A stretch of DNA of 64,000 bases, taken from positions 4,175,989-4,239,988 of the forward strand of contig NZ_AP024238.1 of NCBI RefSeq assembly GCF_019973615.1, written 5' to 3'. The notes below the pieces were generated by a model that worked only from the letters and a program-made list of their open reading frames with translations, searched no databases and had not been told where the DNA came from. Of this stretch, positions 9,146 to 17,541 are shown one piece after another. The position numbers and the translations under genes were made by a program. The stretch is from Rhodoferax lithotrophicus (GTDB lineage: Bacteria > Pseudomonadota > Gammaproteobacteria > Burkholderiales > Burkholderiaceae_C). Position 1 is the first letter of the stretch. Every line of letters begins with the position of its first letter.

Positions 9146-10429
9146 TTAGTGTGTCAGCTGGTACTCTGCCACATAAAACAGCGCACCAGCAAAATAGCCG
9201 ATCAACGCCAGCCAACTGATTTTCTTGACATACCAGATAAAGTCAATTTTCTCCAGGCCCATAGCCGCCACGCCTGCGGCGGAGCCAATGATCAGAATCG
9301 AGCCCCCGGTGCCCGCGCAATACGCCATGAACTCCCAAAGGAAACTATCCGCCGGGTACTGCGTCAGGCTGTACATACCCATCGAGGCCGCCACCAGCGG
9401 CACGTTATCCACCACGGCGCTGACCAAGCCAATCAACAAAACAATCACATCCTGACGGCCTACAGTCTGATCCAACCATTGTGCGATGGAGGCCAAGATA
9501 TGGGTGTGCTCCAACACCGCGACAGCCAGCAAAATACCAATAAAGAAAACCACGGCACTCATGTCAATCCGTGTCAACGCACGGGCCAGGGTCAAGCGCT
9601 GTTTTCTCAGGTCATCTTCTTGCCGGTGAACCAGGTCTGCAATGGCCCACAAAATGCCCAAGCCGAACAAAATGCCCATGAAGGGCGGTAAATGTGTTAC
9701 CGCCTTGAAGACGGGTACAGCCACCAGAATACCCAGACCCAAAAAGAAGGTCAGATTGGTCTCGAACGCACTGGTCTCAAAGACCTCTTCGTTTTCTCTT
9801 TGTTTCTGCGGCACCACCGGGCGGTCACCCAGTATGCGACTCACCACCGCCAGGGGCACCAGCAGACTGATGAGCGACGGGATCAGCAGCCCTTTCATGA
9901 TCTCGGTAGCGGTGATCTGCCCGCCGATCCACAACATGGTGGTGGTCACGTCGCCAATCGGCGTCCAGGCCCCGCCCGCATTGGCTGCAATCACAATGAT
10001 GCCGGCAAAAAACAAGCGGTCTTCACGCTGGCCGAGCAGCTTTTTCATCAGTGACACCATCACGATGGCGGTGGTCAGATTGTCCAGAATGGAACTCAGG
10101 AAGAAGGTCACGATACCCACCATCCACATCAGCGAAGACAGCTTGGTGGTCTTGATGCGTGAGGTAATGACTTCAAAGCCGTTGTGCGCATCAACCACCT
10201 CGACGATGGTCATGGCCCCCATCAGGAAAAACACTATTTGCGCGGTCCCCATCAACGACTCGCCAAGTTGTTCACTCACCAGATGTGGATCACCCATGGA
10301 CACTGCGTACACCGTCCAGAGAAGGCCTGCACCCAACAAGGCCGAGGCCGTCTTATTAACCTTGAGTGGGTGCTCCAGGGCAATAGCGGCATAGGCCAGC
10401 ACAAAAATCACAACCAGAATGGTCAACAT
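9146..10429 (-). CDS. nhaD: Na+/H+ antiporter of the NhaD family
   Basis: 427 residues with about 11-12 hydrophobic segments. VTFFLSSILDNLTTAIVM and GGAWTPIGDVTTTMLW are characteristic NhaD/ion-transporter motifs, as is VSAVVDNVPLVAASMGMY near the C-terminus, with the conserved aspartates in membrane segments. It exports Na+ (or Li+) in exchange for H+. ATG at 10429 with AGGAAA 8 nt upstream. It lies 97 bp after the end of the exonuclease-fusion gene on the same strand; a link with the sodium-coupled symporters nearby is possible but unproven. Confidence 0.9.
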   Translation of the reverse strand: MLTILVVIFVLAYAAIALEHPLKVNKTASALLGAGLLWTVYAVSMGDPHLVSEQLGESLMGTAQIVFFLMGAMTIVEVVDAHNGFEVITSRIKTTKLSSLMWMVGIVTFFLSSILDNLTTAIVMVSLMKKLLGQREDRLFFAGIIVIAANAGGAWTPIGDVTTTMLWIGGQITATEIMKGLLIPSLISLLVPLAVVSRILGDRPVVPQKQRENEEVFETSAFETNLTFFLGLGILVAVPVFKAVTHLPPFMGILFGLGILWAIADLVHRQEDDLRKQRLTLARALTRIDMSAVVFFIGILLAVAVLEHTHILASIAQWLDQTVGRQDVIVLLIGLVSAVVDNVPLVAASMGMYSLTQYPADSFLWEFMAYCAGTGGSILIIGSAAGVAAMGLEKIDFIWYVKKISWLALIGYFAGALFYVAEYQLTH

Positions 10430-10526
10430 AAATAGAGTTTCCTGTGAGTTTTACAACAACTAACAAAACGCTAGCAAGGGCAGTGCCAAGACAATTCCAA
10501 CAATGATCCAGTGCGATACGTCTTTT

Positions 10527-12692
10527 TCAGTACTTTAACCTTGCATAGTAGGTTTTTTGTGCGGCCTCACGCGCCTGACGCAAAGTCGTGATGCCCATGG
10601 CTTGAAGCAAAGGCAACAAACGTATCCACACCTCTGCAGTCACAAAAGCATCCCCCAAAGCCGTGTGACGGCCCAGCACGGTGATGTTGAAACGCTCGGC
10701 AATGGCTTCCAGCCGGTGTGACTCCTGGTTGGGGTGCACCACGGCCGAGAGCAGCAAGGTGTCCAGCACCGGGTGATTGAAAACCAGGCCGGTGTTTTTC
10801 TCCTGTAATTGCAAAAATTTCATGTCAAACGCCGCGTTGTGCGCCACCAGCACGGTGTCTTGCGCAAACGCATAAAAGGCAGGTAACACATCGGTGATGG
10901 GGGGCTTGCCTTGCACCATGTCCTGGGTGATGCCATGGATCGGAATGGTGGCCGCAGGGATCAAGCGCCCGGGGTTGACCAGTTGCTCAAAGCTTTCTTG
11001 CTTGAGCAGTTTGCCGTTCACAATACGCGCTGCACCGATCTGGATAATCTCGTCACCATCGGACGGATTGAGCCCGGTGGTCTCGGTGTCAAACACGGTG
11101 AAGGACAAGTCGCTGAGCAAACGGTCATCCAGCACACTGGTCTGGTCGGTGCTTTGAAACAGGTCAAAGTCGTAATACTCTGGACGGCTGTCGTTTTGCA
11201 GAATCTGCGTGGCTTCCAGTTGCTCTTGCACACTGGCCAAAGGCAACAAAAACCTGAAGAACGCTTCGTGACGGATACGTTCACGTTCAAACCACATCTC
11301 GCCGCCGTGGCGCTCCACCACGTCACGCACGGTCAGTGGTGTGCTCTCTGCGCCAAAGCGCATGCTGTCCATTTCCCAGCTCATCACGGTTTCGGTGCTC
11401 ATGGCCTGGCCCGTCCAGATCAGGTCAAGCTGGGCACGGTTGCCATTGGCCGCCAGGCGCAAGCGAAAGAATTTGATGTCAAACTCATCCACCAACCGCA
11501 TCGCCAAATAATCCAGCGCTTGCGTCAGGCTGAAACTGTCGACCCTGAGCCAGATGGAAGCATCCAGGTTTTCCAACGTCACCGAGCGCTTGCTACGCGC
11601 TTCAATACGGCGCTGAGTTGCCAGCAACACATCGGCACCTAACATTTCCTCCAGTGGCCAGCGGGCTTTGAGGCCTTGCGTGGCTTTTTGCGTCATGCTG
11701 GTGATTCGCTCGCTCATACTGTGTACTTCTTCACGCACCACAGTCAAAAAGCGTTCACGCATGTCGGTTTCCAGGTCGGGGTAAGACAACATGTCTACCG
11801 CTGCCTGAATATTGGCAAGGGAAGAACGGCTGCCTTCGGTCAATCCATGCAACAACTGGTCGCGCACATGCTCTTCTTCAAAAGCCCGTGTCACGTTATC
11901 CAGCATCAGCACAAAACCACTGATCTCTGCCGCAGTACCACTCACATCCACATTACGCACCGGGGCCATTTGTACCTTGAGCAATTGGCCAGCTTGTGTG
12001 GTGGTGACAAATTGTGCGGAGGGGCTACCAGCCCCCCTACTGATGCGCTGCTGAATACTCTCCAGAGCGTGCGCCACCAGTTGACGCTCAAACACGGCAT
12101 AAATGGAGCGTCCGATGCCCACCAGCTCTGCTCCACCAGCCAACGTGGGTGCCACCGAAAGTGTTTTGAATTGCAGCCGTGCACGGCTGTTGTACAAAAT
12201 AATGCGGCCATCCAGATTACATACCACCACACTTTGTGTCAGTTCGGCCATCAATGCCGCCAAGCGGTTTTTTTCCGTCTGCACACTTTGACTGGCCTGG
12301 GCGATTTGTGCTGCCACGTCTTCACGCAACACGTCGCGTTGGGATGCCAATTGAAAAATCACATCGGCCAAAGCCTTTGTCTCTTTGGTACCTTGGTGGT
12401 TCATAGGGGCCGCTTTGGGGGCGGCCAGCAACACCTGGGTCTGCTCCACCAAACGGGCCGGTGCCGTGGCATAGCGGCGAAACAGCCAGCGCAGCGTTGC
12501 AGCAATGGCAAACAACCCGGCCAACCAGGTTAACCCGATCAAAGGCAGGCGAGGACCGAGTTGCGAAACAACTCCCTCGCGCTGGGAGGATTCCAGCGTG
12601 GAGTAAACCAATCCGATGGTCAGAGCCAGCCAGGCCACACTGGCAAAGCCGATGACCACAATGGCCAGAATGAAGCGACGATCCAGCCTCAT
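10527..12692 (-). CDS. Membrane PAS/pseudo-histidine-kinase fused to a DnaQ-like 3'-5' exonuclease
   Basis: 721 residues. Two TM helices (about 7-30 and 50-70) precede a coiled region and a PAS-like domain (about 145-265). Residues about 270-485 follow the outline of a histidine kinase DHp and ATPase region, but the H-box histidine is missing (GLTEGSRSSLANIQ) and no intact N or G boxes are seen. From about 530 there is a complete DEDDh exonuclease: FDTETTGLNP (D535, E537), VAHNAAFDMKFL (D623) and HTALGD (H676, D681). The exonuclease should therefore be active while the kinase half is a sensor-like relic. It overlaps the receiver gene upstream by ATGA. Often annotated as DNA polymerase III epsilon, but it is not the replicative DnaQ. 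Its biological substrate is unknown. Confidence 0.85.
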   Translation of the reverse strand: MRLDRRFILAIVVIGFASVAWLALTIGLVYSTLESSQREGVVSQLGPRLPLIGLTWLAGLFAIAATLRWLFRRYATAPARLVEQTQVLLAAPKAAPMNHQGTKETKALADVIFQLASQRDVLREDVAAQIAQASQSVQTEKNRLAALMAELTQSVVVCNLDGRIILYNSRARLQFKTLSVAPTLAGGAELVGIGRSIYAVFERQLVAHALESIQQRISRGAGSPSAQFVTTTQAGQLLKVQMAPVRNVDVSGTAAEISGFVLMLDNVTRAFEEEHVRDQLLHGLTEGSRSSLANIQAAVDMLSYPDLETDMRERFLTVVREEVHSMSERITSMTQKATQGLKARWPLEEMLGADVLLATQRRIEARSKRSVTLENLDASIWLRVDSFSLTQALDYLAMRLVDEFDIKFFRLRLAANGNRAQLDLIWTGQAMSTETVMSWEMDSMRFGAESTPLTVRDVVERHGGEMWFERERIRHEAFFRFLLPLASVQEQLEATQILQNDSRPEYYDFDLFQSTDQTSVLDDRLLSDLSFTVFDTETTGLNPSDGDEIIQIGAARIVNGKLLKQESFEQLVNPGRLIPAATIPIHGITQDMVQGKPPITDVLPAFYAFAQDTVLVAHNAAFDMKFLQLQEKNTGLVFNHPVLDTLLLSAVVHPNQESHRLEAIAERFNITVLGRHTALGDAFVTAEVWIRLLPLLQAMGITTLRQAREAAQKTYYARLKY

Positions 12693-13060
12693 GCCGCACC
12701 TAACAGATTGGCCACTTTCTGAACAAGATCCTTGGTAGAAAAAGGCTTGGTCATATAAGCATCCGCCCCCAGTGCCATGCCTTTAACCACATCGGTATCA
12801 CGCCCTTTGGCAGTCAGCATCAAAATCTTGGTGTTTTGAAGCGCATCATCGGTTCGCACCTCCTGGCAGACTTCAAAACCGGACTTTTTGGGCATCATCA
12901 CGTCCAGCAGCACCAGATCAGGCTGCTCACGGCGAATCACCGCCAAGGCTTCTTCACCATCCCGCGCGATCATCACGATGTAGCCCTCGCGCTTAAGCAG
13001 GTATTCCAGCGAAATCACAATATTGGGCTCGTCATCAGCCACCAGTATTTTTGGACTCAT
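12689..13060 (-). CDS. Single-domain (CheY-like) response regulator
   Basis: 123 residues forming only a receiver domain: acidic pair D9/D10, phospho-acceptor D53 in LVLLDVMMP, T83 and K105. No DNA-binding output domain follows, unlike the LuxR-type CrbR partner of the related CrbS kinases. Its start overlaps the 3' end of the SSS-kinase gene by 26 bp and its stop overlaps the exonuclease gene by ATGA. The three genes are thus translationally coupled, and phosphorylation by the kinase is the natural inference. The output may be protein-protein, possibly onto the pseudokinase-exonuclease. Confidence 0.93.
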   Translation of the reverse strand: MSPKILVADDEPNIVISLEYLLKREGYIVMIARDGEEALAVIRREQPDLVLLDVMMPKKSGFEVCQEVRTDDALQNTKILMLTAKGRDTDVVKGMALGADAYMTKPFSTKDLVQKVANLLGAA

Positions 13061-15797
13061 TTTTTGTCTCCTCGTTTAGTTTTTCTAGGGGAAGGTCAAA
13101 GCAAAATGCGGCACCTTGCCCTGGTGTTGACTCCAGCCACAAGTGCCCACCAAAGTGCTCCACAATCTCGCGGCTGATCGGCAAGCCCAAGCCCGTGCCT
13201 TGCGGCCGATTGGCCGCATCACCACCTTGGTGAAACTTCTCGAAAATCAGCGTCTGCTGCTGGTCGGAAACACCTGGGCCGTTGTCAACCACCCGCACTG
13301 TCACCCTCACATCGTCGCTGCTCAGACTTACATCAACCCGACCACCAGGCACTGGCACAAACTTGGCTGCGTTGGAGAGCAGGTTGAGCATCACTTGCGT
13401 CAAGCGATCCTGGTCTGCCATCAACATCACCGGGGTATCTGGCACAACAACGGTGACATGGCATTGTTTGTCACGAAACAACTCAGAGGTGGTCACTACC
13501 GCCTGTTGCACCAAACCACACAGATCCACATCAGCCGTGTGCCATTCAGCGTGTCCCGATTCGATTTTGGCCATGTCCAGCACCTGATTAACCAAGCGTG
13601 ACAGACGCTCGGTCTCACCCACAATGATGTTTATAAACTGGCAGCGTTGTGCCAAATCAATCTTGGGGTCGTCACGCATCAATTCAGCCAGTGCTCGAAT
13701 CGAGGTCAGTGGCGTGCGTAATTCATGTGTCACCGAGGACATGAAATCGTCCTTGAGCTTATCCAGACTTTTGAGCTGCTCATTGGCCGCACGTAGCTCG
13801 GTGGTTGCTTGCTCCAACGAGTTGGACTTTTCCTCCAATTCTTTCGAGTGGGCACGCAGTTGTGAGGTTTCATCCAAAATGCGCAACACGTCATCGGGGG
13901 TCAGGGTTTCCTCATCCACGCTACTGGCCACCAGCACCCGGGCCGAGGCGCTGCCCACCGCACCAGCCAGCTGGGTTTCGACAAACTGCACCAGCCGGGC
14001 ATCTGGCGTGATATCTTCCAGGGCGGACCCTCCCACCTGCTTTGCATAAGTCAAAAACAGCGTTTGTGCTCGTTCCACGCCCATAAAGCGCTCACATAAA
14101 CGCAGCAAATCTGGCACGGTGGCGCGGCCACGCCAAAATACCGGCCGCACCGTGGTGGTACGCTCAAACACATCCACAAACAACAAGGCCTGACTGGCTT
14201 CCTGGCCACTGGGCACACGCCACAACGACAAGCCCACATAGGCACCCGTGTTGACCAGCAAACTCCAAAACAGTGAATGAGTCAAGTTGTCCAGCCCATG
14301 CAATCCCAGCAAGTGCTCAGGACGCAACCAACGCTGGCCCCACAAACCCTGCGTCAAAAAAATATCGCTCAACCACCCTGACTTGGCAAGTGATGGCAGC
14401 ATCAAGGTGTACCCCCACATCAAAAAACCTGCCGCCAACCCCACCAACGCCCCCATGCGTGTGGCACCTTTCCAATACAAACCACCCAGTACAGCAGGCG
14501 CAAACTGAGCCACTGCCGCAAAACTGATCAATCCGATGCTGACCAAGGCATAGGCTTCACCGGCCAGATGAAAATACACATACCCCAGCACCAGCACCAG
14601 CAAAATCGCGGCACGCCGGATCAACAACAAAACACGCGTCAAGTCACTACGGGCTTCCGACGTAAAGTGGGCGGTGCGCAACAGCAAGGGCATCACCAGT
14701 TCATTACAAACCATGGTCGACACCGCAATGGTTTCCACAATCACCATTCCCGTGGCCGCCGACAATCCCCCGATAAATGCGAACAATGCCAAAGCCGGTT
14801 GACCGGCAGCCAATGGCAATGACAGGACAAAATTGTCTGCATTCACTTTGGCACCCTCAAAATAAAGCAGGCCACCAAGGGCAATCGGCAACACAAACAA
14901 ATTGATCGCCAGCAAATACAGCGGAAACACCCAGACCGCGCGGCGTAAATGGCTCTCACGCACGTTTTCGACCACCATCACCTGGAATTGACGTGGCAAA
15001 AAAATCACCGACAACATGGAAAGTAATGTCAGAGCAAACCACTGTGTCCAGGCAAAGTTTCCACTTTGCTCCAACCGCAACAACTTGGCCAACTCAGGCA
15101 CGGCATGGACACGGGCAAACAAATCGGTGAAGCCATTGAACAATCCGTACACCACGAACCAACCAACGGCCAAAAATGCAATCAGCTTGACCACCGACTC
15201 AAAAGCAATGGCGGCGACCAACCCCTCATGTCGCTCGGCAGAATCCAGATGCCGGGCACCAAATACCATCGTGAAGCCAGCCAATGCCAGAGCCATATAA
15301 AAGGTACTGTCCTTCGCCCAATGCGCCTTCAAAACAAGGCCATCTCCTGGTGTTGCAGTCAGCAATTCATAGCCTGCAGAAACGGCCTTGAGTTGCAATG
15401 CAATGTAGGGCACGATACCCACCACCGCAATCACCGTAACCAATCCAGCCAGCAGCGGGCTCTTGCCATAGCGGCTGCCAATAAAGTCAGCAATCGAGGT
15501 AATACGGTAGGTTTTGGCAACACGAATCATCTTGCGCAACACCAGCCATCCCAGAATCATGGCGAAGGTGGGGCCCAGATAAATAGGCAAAAACCAAATA
15601 CCGCCTGAAGCCGCGCGCCCGACACTGCCAAAGTAGGTCCATGCGGAGCAATACACGCCCAGCGACAACGCGTACATCCACGGATTGGCAATGAGCGAGC
15701 GACCTTGGCGTGCACGCCAATCACCCCAACTTGCCACCACAAACAGCAGCAGCAAATACGCAAAGGAAGCACCAACAACCAGTACCGGTGACAGCAT
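13035..15797 (-). CDS. Sodium/solute symporter-like sensor histidine kinase (CbrA/CrbS type)
   Basis: 920 residues from the ATG at 15797 (MLSPVLVVGASF), just 2 nt past the stop of the upstream small gene; the longer frame to 15929 would overlap that gene. Residues 1-530 are an SLC5/SSS transporter fold with about 13 TM helices. A STAC-like linker follows (about 560-590, RFMGVERAQTLFLTYAKQVGG), then a coiled coil (640-680), DHp with SVTHELRTPL (H691), and an ATPase domain with N-box NLLSNAAK, DNGPG and GTGLGL. All kinase boxes look intact. Proteins of this architecture sense or respond to small carboxylates or amino acids; acetate is suggested here by actP nearby. The ligand is inference. Confidence 0.93.
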   Translation of the reverse strand: MLSPVLVVGASFAYLLLLFVVASWGDWRARQGRSLIANPWMYALSLGVYCSAWTYFGSVGRAASGGIWFLPIYLGPTFAMILGWLVLRKMIRVAKTYRITSIADFIGSRYGKSPLLAGLVTVIAVVGIVPYIALQLKAVSAGYELLTATPGDGLVLKAHWAKDSTFYMALALAGFTMVFGARHLDSAERHEGLVAAIAFESVVKLIAFLAVGWFVVYGLFNGFTDLFARVHAVPELAKLLRLEQSGNFAWTQWFALTLLSMLSVIFLPRQFQVMVVENVRESHLRRAVWVFPLYLLAINLFVLPIALGGLLYFEGAKVNADNFVLSLPLAAGQPALALFAFIGGLSAATGMVIVETIAVSTMVCNELVMPLLLRTAHFTSEARSDLTRVLLLIRRAAILLVLVLGYVYFHLAGEAYALVSIGLISFAAVAQFAPAVLGGLYWKGATRMGALVGLAAGFLMWGYTLMLPSLAKSGWLSDIFLTQGLWGQRWLRPEHLLGLHGLDNLTHSLFWSLLVNTGAYVGLSLWRVPSGQEASQALLFVDVFERTTTVRPVFWRGRATVPDLLRLCERFMGVERAQTLFLTYAKQVGGSALEDITPDARLVQFVETQLAGAVGSASARVLVASSVDEETLTPDDVLRILDETSQLRAHSKELEEKSNSLEQATTELRAANEQLKSLDKLKDDFMSSVTHELRTPLTSIRALAELMRDDPKIDLAQRCQFINIIVGETERLSRLVNQVLDMAKIESGHAEWHTADVDLCGLVQQAVVTTSELFRDKQCHVTVVVPDTPVMLMADQDRLTQVMLNLLSNAAKFVPVPGGRVDVSLSSDDVRVTVRVVDNGPGVSDQQQTLIFEKFHQGGDAANRPQGTGLGLPISREIVEHFGGHLWLESTPGQGAAFCFDLPLEKLNEETKNESKNTGG

Positions 15798-15799
15798 GG

Positions 15800-16012
15800 T
15801 TAATCTGCTTTTTCCGTCTTGGTTTGCCGCTCCATCAGCCAGGCCAGCGCACCAATCAAGATGGCCCACAATCCGAGCAAAGCTGTTGGCAACAAAGGTA
15901 ATCCCATCACGGTGACATCGATATCCCAAAGCCCCAGCAACGGAAAGTTTAATAAAAGCCAGCCGCTACAGAACAAAGCGAATAGTCGCTGAGCCACAAG
16001 TTTTGATAGCAC
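15800..16012 (-). CDS. Small two-TM membrane protein upstream of the SSS-kinase
   Basis: 70 residues, MLSKLVAQRLFALFCSGWLL onward, with two hydrophobic helices and a charged tail (MERQTKTEKAD). Its stop is 2 nt before the ATG of the SSS-kinase, so the two are almost certainly co-transcribed and coupled. Position and topology resemble the small subunits (DUF485/DUF4212-like) that accompany SSS transporters, but the sequence is not clearly of those families. First gene of the four-gene minus-strand operon. Confidence 0.7.
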   Translation of the reverse strand: MLSKLVAQRLFALFCSGWLLLNFPLLGLWDIDVTVMGLPLLPTALLGLWAILIGALAWLMERQTKTEKAD

Positions 16013-16179
16013 AACGCGCTCCTCATATTAGGTATGACGCATTATTGTGATGCCAAGCGGAACCCTCGTTCTAGATTCATTTCAAAACGAGGGTAAACCC
16101 TGAAAATCATAAAGAAGAGTACATTTTCAAACTCAAAACTATGCTGGTTTGCTTGATTTTTTGATCTTCCCGTGCCGCC

Positions 16180-16728
16180 ATGACTACACCCACTCTTGAC
16201 CTCTTTCATTGTGTCTTTGCCAAAACAATCGAAGGTCAACAGGAAATACAGACGCGAGCAAAAAAACTGCCTCCGCTGATCAGACGTTTACTGATTCTGG
16301 TCGACGGCAAACAAACTGGCCAGGAACTCTCTGCCTATATGACCGGCCAAAATGTGGTCGACATGTTGACTGAATTATTGGCGCAAGATTGCATCTCTGT
16401 GGTGAAGTCATCCTCTGCACCTGGCCAAACCCTATCGACTACCGGTGTTGATGCCACATCCCAGCCAGCACTCTCGACCCCATTTCTGCAGCCGCCTGAA
16501 ACGCGCACGCCCAAAGAATTGGAAATGGCACGAAATTTCATGATCAACACCATCAATGCAGAGTTTGGCCAACACATGTGTCTGACATTGATTGAGGCGA
16601 TCAGTTCATGTTCTTCAACGCAGGAGCTGCGTCAGCAGTACCCTTCTTGGCACAAAACCATGAGCCTCAGCCGAAGCTCAAGCAAAGTACTACCCGGATT
16701 GGTTGAAAAGCTCATGCGCGTGATTTGA
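16180..16728 (+). CDS. Hypothetical protein
   Basis: 182 residues, not recognised. The N-terminal half (about 20-75) is helical with LPPLIRRLLILVDGKQTGQ and a leucine-rich stretch VVDMLTELLAQDCISVV that could be a winged-helix-like fold; a Ser/Thr/Pro-rich linker (about 78-110) joins a helical C-terminal part that includes ELEMARNFMINTINAEFGQH. No signal peptide or TM segment. It is divergent from the sensor-kinase operon, with 167 bp between the starts. The layout suggests a Comamonadaceae-restricted gene; function unknown. Confidence 0.6.
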   Translation: MTTPTLDLFHCVFAKTIEGQQEIQTRAKKLPPLIRRLLILVDGKQTGQELSAYMTGQNVVDMLTELLAQDCISVVKSSSAPGQTLSTTGVDATSQPALSTPFLQPPETRTPKELEMARNFMINTINAEFGQHMCLTLIEAISSCSSTQELRQQYPSWHKTMSLSRSSSKVLPGLVEKLMRVI

Positions 16729-17232
16729 CCTGGGCTGTGCTTCTACACCAGCCAGGCACAAGAGGCCGGGTACAACGCATCTCTTGGATATACACAAGCA
16801 GCACACGTGTAAACCAACCCGTGCTCAACACATCCCCATGGTTTTTGAAGCAGCCAGAAGCCTGCCAAAAATGCAAAAAACAACGCCTCCAAATCAAGCT
16901 GGATACGCATACTAGGGAAAACACCGACATGATTCTCAGGACACGGCGGGAATCATGGTGCCCTGAATACCTTATATCAAGCCGATGAAAATATTCACTC
17001 GAATGCATGCGTTGATTTGCATGACTTTATTGCTATATTTTTTGAATTTATCGCAAACCGATGCGATTCTTTTAATTTCAATTTTTGCTGAATAATTAAG
17101 CAGAAAAAAGGACTTGACTGTTAATCTGGAGCCGCCTAAATCTCAAAAATGGGAGATGCCAAAAACCGGTCAGCAATTGGTAAGTCGCGCCACTTAGCCT
17201 CGCGGCCGTCACAATTTTTCAGGAGACAAGTG
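16729..17232. other. 504 bp non-coding stretch upstream of the DUF485-actP operon
   Basis: Short open frames on both strands here lack ribosome sites and family features. The right part (17010-17105) is strikingly A+T-rich compared with the rest of the window and holds a good sigma-70-type promoter. The length of this leader leaves room for further regulator sites, as expected for a controlled acetate-uptake operon. Confidence 0.5.
17012..17039 (+). promoter_or_regulatory. Predicted sigma-70 promoter of DUF485-actP operon
   Basis: TTGATT at 17012-17017, a 16 nt spacer, and an extended -10 TGCTATATT with TATATT at 17034-17039. It lies in an A+T-rich stretch about 190 nt before the DUF485 start, implying a long 5' leader. 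Seen by eye only; no start-site data. Confidence 0.45.
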
Positions 17233-17541
17233 ATGCAAGATGATTTGATACAGCGGGTTATCAGTAACCCGAAATACCAGGAGCTCAAAGCCAAGCGCAG
17301 CAGCTTTGGTTGGACCTTGACATGGGCCATGATGATTGTTTATTACGGATTCATCGCCTTGATTGCGTTCGACAAGAGTTTTCTGGCGCAAAAGATGGGT
17401 GCAGGTGTCATGACCGTGGGTGTGCCAATTGGTTTTGGTGTCATCGTTTTCACCATCGTGATCACCGCTTTTTATGTCAACCGTGCCAACAGCGAGTATG
17501 ACGACCTGACCGCCGCCATTACAAAGGCTGTACTGAAATGA
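17233..17541 (+). CDS. yjcH: DUF485 family small membrane subunit (YjcH-like)
   Basis: 102 residues from the ATG at 17233 (MQDDLIQRVISNPKYQELKA), with AGGAGA at 17221-17226 and 6 nt spacing, which decides this start over an upstream in-frame ATG. The N-terminal NPKYQELKAKRSSFGW and two TM helices ending in VNRANSEYDDLTAAI are typical of DUF485. Members are encoded immediately before ActP and are thought to be accessory to the symporter. Its stop overlaps the actP start by ATGA. Confidence 0.93.
   Translation: MQDDLIQRVISNPKYQELKAKRSSFGWTLTWAMMIVYYGFIALIAFDKSFLAQKMGAGVMTVGVPIGFGVIVFTIVITAFYVNRANSEYDDLTAAITKAVLK

Noticed and set aside
16712..17008. 98-codon minus-strand open frame in the actP upstream region
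   Set aside because: Cys/Trp-rich, no ribosome site or family; region better explained as regulatory.
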